Positions 9,133 to 16,588 of a stretch of 64,000 nucleotides of DNA are shown here, piece by piece. The translations under genes were made by a program, and so were the position numbers. The DNA is taken from NCBI GenBank assembly GCA_017462265.1, contig JAFTRN010000057.1, positions 33,694 through 97,693 on the forward strand, given 5' to 3'. The stretch is from Coprobacter sp. (GTDB taxonomy: Bacteria; Bacteroidota; Bacteroidia; Bacteroidales; UBA11471). Position 1 is the first letter of the stretch; each line of letters opens with the position of its first letter. Below the pieces are notes generated by a model, which saw nothing but the letters and a program-made list of their open reading frames with translations, made no database searches and was not told the origin of the DNA.

Positions 9133-9216
9133 AGAAGTTGTTTGAATTTTATTTTACCGAAACTTTGTTTTTTTGAAGCCGTAATAAATTTTTCAAGAAA
9201 ATTTTAAACAACTTCT
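9133..9216 (+). repeat. Short interspersed inverted-repeat element, family 1, short form (copy B)
   Basis: This 84-bp copy has ends AGAAGTTGTTTGAA and TTTTAAACAACTTCT and the same core as copy A (2408-2490). As in copy A it lies just upstream of a minus-strand start codon (9099) in the same orientation. The remainder of the 9100-9311 gap holds no other feature I can support. Confidence 0.85.
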
Positions 9217-9311
9217 GAAATCCGGACTTTTGACTACTTACCGACAAAAAGGTTTAATCACTCATCACAATTTCCCCACATTTAACCATTAATAACATTC
9301 CCGGTACAACA

Positions 9312-10649
9312 TCATATCATGGCTGTCATATAGAATGGTAAATACAGCAACTCATTATCCCCTATCTGAAGGTCTTTGGTATAAACCAAATAACTATTCT
9401 TTATACGAGACAAATATTTTGCTCTGAACGCATCAAGCGAGGCATGAGTTTTGTAGCCCGACGATTTAACCTCTATCGGACATATCTTATTCCCTCGAGA
9501 TAACAAGAAGTCCACTTCATAAGAATGTTTCTCGTCTTTCTCGAATGTGTAATAAAACAATTTATTACCAGCGGCAGTAAGCATTTGAGCCACAAGATTT
9601 TCATATATATACCCGAGATTTGCCTCTAATTTATCTGCCAACAATTTCTGATATATTACATTCTCGGCAAAATCTTTATCCCAAAATACCATTGTCACAA
9701 ACAGTCCGGTATCCGCCATAAAAAGTTTATATTTCGACATATCTTTTGTAAGCGATAGACCTACGTTAGGATCATCGGAGTGATACGACACAAGCACAGC
9801 TTTACTATCTTCGAGACTTATAAGCATCTCTTTCGCTGTATTATCTTCCAATGCCCCCACAATGGCATTGGTATAGTATCGAGAAGACTTTTTACTCAGT
9901 TGAGACGGGATAGCCATAAATAATTTGCTAAGTTTTCCGGTCGCATCTATTTTCAAGAAATCATCGGAATACAACTGTATAATTCTACGTTTTACGGCAT
10001 CTACTTTTGCAAGATTATTGGTATCCAAATATTCATTTACAGCCTGAGGCATTCCCCCCACCAGCATATATAAGCGTAAATCTCTTTGCTTTGTTCGATG
10101 GGCTGCCCCCAATGGTATGCGTTTATCATAGAATGTCTGTATAAGTGGCAAGGTCGCCGTGTCGCCCAACGCCCATCTGAATTCTTCGAAATCCATCGGG
10201 TACATATCTACCTGTTCCTCTTCGCTGGGGATAGTTATCCCCTTGGTATTCTGCTTGATACTAATAAGCGAGCCAGTTTCAATATAGTCATACCTACCAT
10301 CTTGCACAAGATACTTGATTGCCTGTCTTGCCTTGGGGCATTTCTGTACTTCATCAAAGACTATAACCGATCGTCTCGGCTCTAAAACCACATTGTATAT
10401 AGTCTGTAATTGCAGAAATATAAGATCCAGATCCATTAAATCATCAAAAAGCGACATCACCGTTGCCGACACTTTATTAAAATCGACAATTATATACGAG
10501 GAATACTCTCGCTTGGCAAACTCTTCCACGATCGTAGATTTGCCAATACGTCGTGCACCTTGTACCAATAATGCACTTTTTCCATTCGAATCCTGTTTCC
10601 AGCTAAGAAACTTATCATATATTTTTCTCTTAAAAACTCTCTTTTCCAT
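9312..10649 (-). CDS. ATP-binding protein with AAA_14 and DUF4143 domains
   Basis: The 445-residue protein has a P-loop (QGARRIGKST, residues 30-39), a Walker B (VIVFDEVQK, near residue 98) and a C-terminal DUF4143 region ending in a PD-(D/E)XK-like strand pair (YEVDFLLS and CPIEVKSSGYKTH). Such ATPases are numerous in Bacteroidota and of unknown function; links to defence or mobile elements have been suggested for some, but nothing here proves it. The gene is isolated, with a 335-bp upstream gap that contains a 33-bp tandem repeat array (10696-10779). It diverges from the ABC exporter. Codon use is more A/T-rich than its neighbours, compatible with transfer. Confidence 0.85.
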   Translation of the reverse strand: MEKRVFKRKIYDKFLSWKQDSNGKSALLVQGARRIGKSTIVEEFAKREYSSYIIVDFNKVSATVMSLFDDLMDLDLIFLQLQTIYNVVLEPRRSVIVFDEVQKCPKARQAIKYLVQDGRYDYIETGSLISIKQNTKGITIPSEEEQVDMYPMDFEEFRWALGDTATLPLIQTFYDKRIPLGAAHRTKQRDLRLYMLVGGMPQAVNEYLDTNNLAKVDAVKRRIIQLYSDDFLKIDATGKLSKLFMAIPSQLSKKSSRYYTNAIVGALEDNTAKEMLISLEDSKAVLVSYHSDDPNVGLSLTKDMSKYKLFMADTGLFVTMVFWDKDFAENVIYQKLLADKLEANLGYIYENLVAQMLTAAGNKLFYYTFEKDEKHSYEVDFLLSRGNKICPIEVKSSGYKTHASLDAFRAKYLSRIKNSYLVYTKDLQIGDNELLYLPFYMTAMI

Positions 10650-10695
10650 AGCCTTACACTATTATTTTTTCGTTGCAAAAATAAAACATTTTTCC

Positions 10696-10779
10696 ATTTC
10701 CCCAAAATTTAAAACAGCAAATCCCCCTATTTCCCCGAAATTTAAAACAGCAAATCCCCCTATTTCCCCGAAATTTAAA
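10696..10779. repeat. 33-bp direct tandem repeats, 2.5 copies
   Basis: Units start at 10696, 10729 and 10762 with a strict 33-bp period. The unit begins ATTTCCCC(G/A)AAATTTAAA, contains the small palindrome AAATTT, and ends ACAGCAAATCCCCCT. The third unit breaks off after AAATTTAAA. The array lies 47 bp upstream of the DUF4143 ATPase start codon. Contiguous units without spacers rule out a CRISPR. Confidence 0.9.
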
Positions 10780-10895
10780 TGTTGCCATATCTTAACAAAA
10801 CTTAAAATCACTTTAACAAAAAGATTTCTTGTACCATTATCTCACAGTCTCAATTAACACAAAAAGAAATCTACAATATTACCGGCCCTTGGGAA

Positions 10896-10926
10896 TTTGT
10901 TTTTGCGGGCTTTTGCATTATCTTTG
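10896..10926 (+). promoter_or_regulatory. Promoter for the ABC exporter gene
   Basis: TTTG (10896-10899), 19-base spacer and TATCTTTG (10919-10926) form a complete Bacteroidota housekeeping promoter, 58 bases before the start codon. Confidence 0.8.
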
Positions 10927-10984
10927 CAGTGTAATAGGTGGCAACACCCTATTCACGCCTAACCGGTAACGCACAACTATTGCA

Positions 10985-12811
10985 ATGAAAGATCTGTTCA
11001 AACTGCTATTGAGGTTTGTCCCTCCATATAAGAAATATCTGTTTCTCAACGTTTTTTTCAACATTTTAGCCACTATACTCAGCGTATTTTCTTTTGCGCT
11101 GATTATTCCCATATTGGAAATACTTTTCAAGACCTCCGACGCCACATACACCTACATACCTTGGGGCGAAGGCGAATTGAAAGATGTGGTAATCAACAAC
11201 TTCTATTGGTTGGTGACCGACCTGATGCAAACCAACGGCGCGATATGGACACTGATGGCTCTGGGTGTGTGGCTTATAATCATGACTTTTGCCAAGACCA
11301 TGAGCAGCTATCTGAGTTCGGCCAGCATCATACCGTTACGTGGTGGCGTGGTACGCGACATACGCTCTTTTGTGTATAAAAAGGTGGTGAGCCTCCCTAT
11401 CGGATTTTTCACCTCCGAGCGCAAAGGCGACATTATGGCGCGCATGACCGGCGACGTGGCCGAAGTAGAAAATTCGGTTATGACCTCGCTCGACATGATG
11501 TTTAAAAACCCCATCATGATTATCGTATATCTCGGCACCATGTTTATGCTCAGTTGGCAGCTCACGCTGTTTGTACTGGTATTGCTACCCTTGGCGGGAC
11601 TACTCATGGGCAAAGTTGGCAAATCGCTGAAACGCAAATCACTCGACGCCCAGCAACAATGGGGCGGACTGATGGCACAAATAGAGGAGACTCTCGGCGG
11701 ACTGCGCATCATCAAGGCCTTCAATGCCGAAAAGAAAATCAACATGCGATTCAACAAAGCCAACGACCGATTCTACCACACCACCAATCGCATAGGTCGT
11801 CGCCAGACACTGGCACACCCCATGAGCGAGTTTCTGGGCACCACCACCATCGCCATCGTATTGTGGTTTGGCGGTGCACTCATATTACAGGGCAACAGTG
11901 TGATCAGCGCCGGCGAGTTCATATATTACCTTATCATATTCTATAGTATCATAAATCCGGCCAAAGACCTTACCAAGGCCTTCTACACCATACAGCGAGG
12001 ACTGGCTGCCATGGTGCGCGTAGATAAGATACTCGCTACCGAAAACCCGATAAAAGACCCCGAAAATCCGGTCGGACCTGTATCCTTGAACGATGCCATA
12101 GAGTATCGTGGTATACGATTCCGATACAGCGACGAGTGGGTAATAAAAGATGTGAACCTCACCATAAAGAAGGGACAGACCGTGGCGCTCGTCGGACAAT
12201 CGGGCTCGGGCAAATCGACCATGGCCGACCTGCTACCTCGCTTCTACGATGTGCAAGAAGGGGATATATACATCGATGGCGTGAATATAAAAGATATGCG
12301 CGTGCACGACCTACGCTCTATCATGGGCAACGTGAACCAAGAGGCGATACTCTTCAACGACACCTTCTACAACAACATCACTTTCGGCGTGGAAAACGCC
12401 ACGCAAGAACAGGTAGAGGAAGCGGCCCGCATTGCCAACGCCCACGACTTCATCATGGCCACCGAGGAGGGCTACGACACCCCCATAGGCGACCGAGGTT
12501 GCCGATTGTCGGGCGGACAGCGTCAACGCATAAGCATCGCCCGTGCCATACTCAAGAATCCGCCTATACTCATTCTCGACGAGGCCACTTCGGCGCTCGA
12601 CACCGAATCGGAACGGCTCGTGCAAGAGGCTCTCGAAAACCTGATGAAAAACCGCACTACATTGGTCATCGCACACCGCCTATCGACCATCAAAGATGCC
12701 GACATCATATGTGTGATGCACGAGGGAGAAATCGTAGAACAAGGTCGTCACGACGAGTTGATAGCCCGTGGCGGGTACTACAAGCATTTAGTAGATATGC
12801 AACAATTCTGA
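10985..12811 (+). CDS. ABC transporter, fused permease and ATPase (MsbA-like lipid/multidrug exporter)
   Basis: The 608-residue half-transporter has a six-helix ABC membrane domain (about residues 15-330) followed by a nucleotide-binding domain: Walker A GQSGSGKST near residue 404, signature LSGGQRQR near 508, Walker B ILILDEATSALD near 530 and the switch histidine in VIAHRLS. Fused type IV exporters act as homodimers in the inner membrane; the MsbA group flips lipid A core, but drug exporters look alike, so the substrate is not fixed. A strong promoter precedes it and a small secreted-protein gene follows after 6 bases. Confidence 0.92.
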   Translation: MKDLFKLLLRFVPPYKKYLFLNVFFNILATILSVFSFALIIPILEILFKTSDATYTYIPWGEGELKDVVINNFYWLVTDLMQTNGAIWTLMALGVWLIIMTFAKTMSSYLSSASIIPLRGGVVRDIRSFVYKKVVSLPIGFFTSERKGDIMARMTGDVAEVENSVMTSLDMMFKNPIMIIVYLGTMFMLSWQLTLFVLVLLPLAGLLMGKVGKSLKRKSLDAQQQWGGLMAQIEETLGGLRIIKAFNAEKKINMRFNKANDRFYHTTNRIGRRQTLAHPMSEFLGTTTIAIVLWFGGALILQGNSVISAGEFIYYLIIFYSIINPAKDLTKAFYTIQRGLAAMVRVDKILATENPIKDPENPVGPVSLNDAIEYRGIRFRYSDEWVIKDVNLTIKKGQTVALVGQSGSGKSTMADLLPRFYDVQEGDIYIDGVNIKDMRVHDLRSIMGNVNQEAILFNDTFYNNITFGVENATQEQVEEAARIANAHDFIMATEEGYDTPIGDRGCRLSGGQRQRISIARAILKNPPILILDEATSALDTESERLVQEALENLMKNRTTLVIAHRLSTIKDADIICVMHEGEIVEQGRHDELIARGGYYKHLVDMQQF

Positions 12812-12817
12812 TACTCT

Positions 12818-13207
12818 ATGAACACGCCGCGGCACACCTATCGACATCGTATATACGGCCGTATCCTCGGGGTACTGCTATGTATTGCGTTGCTCGGTAT
12901 CCGGGGGCAAAATATAGCCCCGATCTCCACAGTCGCGACGTCCCACGCCATAGAGCATACCACCGGCACCTCATACATCGACCTCGCCGGCGATATACAG
13001 CCGTTCATACTGCAACCCACCCAGCCGCTTACACTCAACGTGGCCGAGGTACGCACCCCGCACACCACACCGGCAGGTCTGCAACAATGCCATATACATC
13101 AATATCGTTCCACATATCAAATTCTCCGATTCGGCAGAGCCGTACAGCAAACGCTCCTATACACCCGAGGTCACTACCTCAATCGGCTGTGCCGAATGAT
13201 TATTTAG
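12818..13207 (+). CDS. Small hypothetical protein with N-terminal hydrophobic segment
   Basis: This 129-residue frame begins 6 bases after the ABC exporter stop codon and so is likely co-transcribed. Residues about 14-30 (RILGVLLCIALLGIRG) look like a signal peptide or membrane anchor; the rest has no motif I recognise. Histidine, arginine and threonine are frequent, and the surrounding DNA is open in other frames, so coding status is only moderately supported. The 223 bases after it hold nothing I can identify. Confidence 0.45.
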   Translation: MNTPRHTYRHRIYGRILGVLLCIALLGIRGQNIAPISTVATSHAIEHTTGTSYIDLAGDIQPFILQPTQPLTLNVAEVRTPHTTPAGLQQCHIHQYRSTYQILRFGRAVQQTLLYTRGHYLNRLCRMII

Positions 13208-13430
13208 CCATTACTTTTTCAGCTCTTTGAGCCAAGACGCCCATACCCCTAAAAAACGAGAAAAGGAGTTCCTCAAGAAAGCCTCGATTACATCGCATTT
13301 CATCGTGGGGATAAGCAACTTACTGCGTTGATGTTGATACAACCCGACAATGAATAAGCCGGGGCGTAAAACACCTATGCCTACATAGGTATAACTATCT
13401 ATTACAAAAAAACATATAACACTCAAAATC

Positions 13431-13928
13431 ATGGAAACAAACAAATATAACAACGACTATATCGTATCAAAGAAAAACATTTCTATCATAGGTATCGTAT
13501 GCCTCATAGCCGGTGTTGCCGCCTTTTATGGCAGTACCATCACCGACAACTCCACCCTCACCATGACCATAATCGTGGTGGGACTATGCCTCGCGCTGGT
13601 AGGATTCATCAAACTATTTATGGGGCAGAAATGCTACTACAGCAAAGAGTGCGGTAAGAAAATGCGCCTCACCCGCGTAATGTTCAATAAAGACGAGTTG
13701 AACAAATTACAACGCTGTATCGAAGAGAAAAAGTTCGATGCTATCGGGTCCCTGCGTCGTGGCGACGATAAGTCATCGGACATACGTCTCGACATCTATA
13801 GTAGCGCCGACAAGCAGACCGCCGTGGCACAAATTATGCACTTCGTGCCCTTTGAGTACCAAGCCGCCGCACCGGCCGTCGTCCTCACCGGCCAAGATGC
13901 CGAATACTTCATCAACCTTTTCGCCTGA
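13431..13928 (+). CDS. Hypothetical protein with two transmembrane segments
   Basis: The 165-residue protein has two predicted membrane helices (about residues 19-36 and 44-62) separated by a short polar turn, then a soluble C-terminal domain of about 100 residues containing a pair of cysteines (C69, C75) and the segment NKDELNKLQRCIEEKKFD. I do not recognise the family. Good codon structure and a following terminator support expression. Confidence 0.7.
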   Translation: METNKYNNDYIVSKKNISIIGIVCLIAGVAAFYGSTITDNSTLTMTIIVVGLCLALVGFIKLFMGQKCYYSKECGKKMRLTRVMFNKDELNKLQRCIEEKKFDAIGSLRRGDDKSSDIRLDIYSSADKQTAVAQIMHFVPFEYQAAAPAVVLTGQDAEYFINLFA

Positions 13929-13988
13929 TAAAGTGATAAGGGATGCGCGTGCGCAGCCCTTATTCTTAGAATAATCAAAACAAAAAAA

Positions 13989-14009
13989 GATGTTGCAATG
14001 TGCAACATC
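13989..14009. terminator. Bidirectional terminator between the two-TM protein and tRNA-Leu
   Basis: A perfect 9-bp stem GATGTTGCA/TGCAACATC with a 3-base loop has T or A runs on both sides. It lies 13 bases past the tRNA-Leu 3' end and serves that minus-strand gene; it can also stop transcription of the upstream plus-strand gene. Confidence 0.85.
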
Positions 14010-14021
14010 TTTTTCACTTAG

Positions 14022-14105
14022 TACCCAGAGCCGGGATCGAACCGGCATGGAAGTGAATCCACTGGTGTTTGAGACCAGCGCGTCTACCAATTCCGCCATC
14101 TGGGC
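14022..14105 (-). tRNA. tRNA-Leu (anticodon CAA)
   Basis: The 84-base minus-strand sequence folds as a class II tRNA: acceptor GCCCAGA/TCTGGGT, anticodon stem CTGGT/ACCAG around loop CTCAAAC (anticodon CAA), an extended variable arm and T loop TTCGATC. CCA is not encoded. A promoter lies just upstream and a terminator just downstream. Confidence 0.95.
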
Positions 14106-14118
14106 TTATAAAGCGTTG

Positions 14119-14149
14119 CAAAGGTAGTGATTCTTTTGTAATCGACAAG
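14119..14149 (-). promoter_or_regulatory. Promoter for tRNA-Leu
   Basis: Minus strand CTTG (14146-14149), 19 bases, TACCTTTG (14119-14126), ending 14 bases before the tRNA 5' end. Confidence 0.65.
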
Positions 14150-14345
14150 TATTTTTCAAAGTTTTTTTTATCGAGAGCTTTTTTTCTCCTGTTTTTTCGA
14201 ACCCAATCGGCCCGTTTTACGTTGTTTTTTGCGGAAGTATTCCAAAAGTGTTCCAAATGACATTTTTTGTAGAAAAAAAGGATTCTTTACCAAGAATATG
14301 CCAAAAAAAAGTATTACCTTAGCCATTGAATATTTCGACACTACC

Positions 14346-15431
14346 ATGAATACAATCAACAACCGATATTGCGTAATATTGGCCGGCGGTGTAGGCAGTC
14401 GATTCTGGCCTTTCAGTCGCACCGATCGTCCGAAACAGTTTCTCGATCTTTTCGGCATGAACAGGTCTTTGTTGCAAATGACCTACGACCGTTTTGCTAC
14501 TGTCATTCCGCCCGAGAACATCTTTATCTCCACCCACGAACAATATGTAGATCTCGTATTAGAGCAGTTGCCCGAGGTGTCGCGCGACCGCATCTTGGCC
14601 GAGTCGCAACGACGCAACACCGCCCCTTGCGTGGCCTGGGCCGCCTATCATATCCGCGCGCTCTGCCCCGACGCTACACTGGTAGTGACGCCCGCCGACC
14701 ACCTTATCTTGCGACAAGACGTATTTTGCGACGCTATCGTGAAAGGTATGGAGTTTGTCGAGAACTCTCCGACCTTGCTCACCCTCGGCGTGAAACCGAG
14801 CCGTCCCGAAACCGAGTATGGGTACATACAGGTAGGCAATGAGATACACGACACGATAAGTACCGTAAAGACCTTTACCGAGAAGCCCAATCGCGATTTG
14901 GCGCAAGTGTTTGTCGATAGCGGAGAGTTTTTCTGGAACTCGGGTATATTCATTTGGAAAGTGCATACGATTATCGATGCCGTACGCCAACACCTGCCCG
15001 AGATTTCACAACGCTTCGAGTCGTGTCTCGAAAGTTTCGGTACCCTCGACGAAGCCGAGGTCGTACAGCGCCAATTGGCCGCTTGCCCCAACATATCGAT
15101 CGATTACGGCGTGATGGAAAAGGCCTCGAATGTACATGTATTATGCGCCGAATTTGGTTGGAGCGACGTAGGCACTTGGGGCTCACTCTACGAATGTTCA
15201 CAGAAAGATGTATGCGACAACGTAGCTCTACACGGACGTGTACTATGCTATGACAGCCACCGCAACATCGTATCGGCTGCCGAAGAAAAATTGGTCATAC
15301 TCGATGGTCTCAAAGACTATATCGTGACCGACTCGGAAAACGTGTTGCTCATCTGTCGTAAAGGCGAGCAACAGCGTATTCGCCAATTCGTGAACGACGC
15401 CAAGACAAAGTTTGGCAACGGATATGTGTAA
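14346..15431 (+). CDS. manC: Mannose-1-phosphate guanylyltransferase
   Basis: The enzyme makes GDP-mannose from mannose-1-phosphate and GTP for cell-surface glycans. The nucleotidyltransferase signature LAGGVGSRFWPFSR starts at residue 11, and VTPADH and FTEKP follow in the expected order. I place the start at 14346 (MNTINNRYCVILAGG), giving 361 residues; an in-frame upstream ATG at 14229 would add 39 residues unlike the family. The protein is of the short, single-domain type without the C-terminal isomerase domain. It stands alone with no visible glycan-synthesis neighbours. Confidence 0.92.
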   Translation: MNTINNRYCVILAGGVGSRFWPFSRTDRPKQFLDLFGMNRSLLQMTYDRFATVIPPENIFISTHEQYVDLVLEQLPEVSRDRILAESQRRNTAPCVAWAAYHIRALCPDATLVVTPADHLILRQDVFCDAIVKGMEFVENSPTLLTLGVKPSRPETEYGYIQVGNEIHDTISTVKTFTEKPNRDLAQVFVDSGEFFWNSGIFIWKVHTIIDAVRQHLPEISQRFESCLESFGTLDEAEVVQRQLAACPNISIDYGVMEKASNVHVLCAEFGWSDVGTWGSLYECSQKDVCDNVALHGRVLCYDSHRNIVSAAEEKLVILDGLKDYIVTDSENVLLICRKGEQQRIRQFVNDAKTKFGNGYV

Positions 15432-15486
15432 TCCCCGGTAGCTTATTCCAATTTATAGTACCTTTACAACCCAACATACAATTGCA

Positions 15487-16545
15487 ATGAGCAACGATAT
15501 TGTTATAAACCGACAATTTGTCAATGACATACGAGAAATTATCGATAATGGAATAGCTACAGCATCTACTGCAGTTGCAAATGTTGCTATTTTTACTTAT
15601 TGGAATATAGGCAAACGTATCGTTGAAGAAGAGCAAGCCGGTTCTGTTCGTGCTCAATATGGCAAGAAGATTATCCCTGCTTTGGCGGAAGAACTTAGGT
15701 TAAACTATGGGGGAGGGTATGGCAAACGCAACCTTGCATATTATCGTAAATTCTACTTAGCATTCCCTAATAGCGAGATTTTGCACACGTGTGTGCAAAA
15801 TCTGTCGTGGTCACACATTCGTTTGCTGATACATGTTGAAGATGAAGAGGCAAGATTTTGGTATATGAAAGAAGCTTCGGAAGATATGTGGAGTGTGCGA
15901 ACTTTAGAACGAAACATAACTACTCAATACTATGGTCGCAGATTGGCATCTCAAAGAGAGCAATTACCCTTACCTGCTCCGACCGTAGTCGATAAATCTT
16001 CTCCAGAAGCATATATCAAGAATCCGTTAGTTGCAGAATTTCTTGGATTTAATAGATATAGCAACTATTCCGAAACCGAGCTTGAACAGGCTCTGATTGA
16101 TAATCTGCAACAATTCATATTGGAACTTGGTCGTGGCTTTGCGTTTGTTGATCGCCAAAAACATATTCGCACCGATTTAGGCGATTTTTATGCCGACCTC
16201 GTTTTTTACAACTACCGAATGAAACGGTTTGTAATCTTCGAGTTGAAAACTCATGCATTAACACATGCCGATGTAGGGCAACTTGATATGTATGTGCGTA
16301 TGTATGACGACATGGTAAAAGGCGAAGATGACAACCCGACAATTGGTGTACTCCTTTGCACTGACACAGACAAAACTATCGCAAAATATTCAGTCTTACA
16401 CGATAGCGAACAACTATTCGCGGCAAAATATATGGCTTATATGCCTACCGAAGAAGAGTTGCGTAAAGAAATAGAACAACAAAAACGCTTTTTCTTAGAG
16501 CAACACGGAGATAAAAAATTATCGGTATCCGACAAAGATGAATAG
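15487..16545 (+). CDS. DUF1016 (YhcG-type) PD-(D/E)XK nuclease-fold protein
   Basis: The 352-residue protein has the DUF1016 N-terminal helical domain (about 5-150, including NLSWSHIRLL) and a C-terminal nuclease-fold domain (about 190-340) in which D-L-G-D-F-Y-A-D and the strand FVIFELK provide the D...ExK constellation. A K/E/Q-rich tail follows. YhcG-family proteins are widespread, often mobile and of poorly known function. Base composition is clearly more A/T-rich than the flanking manC and GH3 genes, and no partner gene is present, which suggests a solitary transferred gene. Confidence 0.88.
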   Translation: MSNDIVINRQFVNDIREIIDNGIATASTAVANVAIFTYWNIGKRIVEEEQAGSVRAQYGKKIIPALAEELRLNYGGGYGKRNLAYYRKFYLAFPNSEILHTCVQNLSWSHIRLLIHVEDEEARFWYMKEASEDMWSVRTLERNITTQYYGRRLASQREQLPLPAPTVVDKSSPEAYIKNPLVAEFLGFNRYSNYSETELEQALIDNLQQFILELGRGFAFVDRQKHIRTDLGDFYADLVFYNYRMKRFVIFELKTHALTHADVGQLDMYVRMYDDMVKGEDDNPTIGVLLCTDTDKTIAKYSVLHDSEQLFAAKYMAYMPTEEELRKEIEQQKRFFLEQHGDKKLSVSDKDE

Positions 16546-16588
16546 AGAGTTGGAAATTTTTTTTAAGAAAAGACTTGGCAGTAACACC

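Noticed and set aside
10696..10779. Possible CRISPR array
   Set aside because: Repeats are directly contiguous with a 33-bp period and no unique spacers, and there are no cas genes in the window.
12136..13230. 364-codon frame overlapping the ABC exporter ATPase domain in another frame
   Set aside because: It covers intact Walker and signature motifs of the real frame; its Arg/His/Pro-rich product is typical of an out-of-frame translation.
13211..13453. 80-codon minus-strand frame between the small secreted protein and the two-TM protein
   Set aside because: It overlaps the start of the supported 13431 gene, has no promoter motif, and its hydrophobic start is not enough to call a gene.
14229..14345. 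Longer N-terminus for mannose-1-phosphate guanylyltransferase
   Set aside because: The additional 39 residues are Lys/Phe-rich and precede a family-typical start (MNTINNRYCVILAGG).
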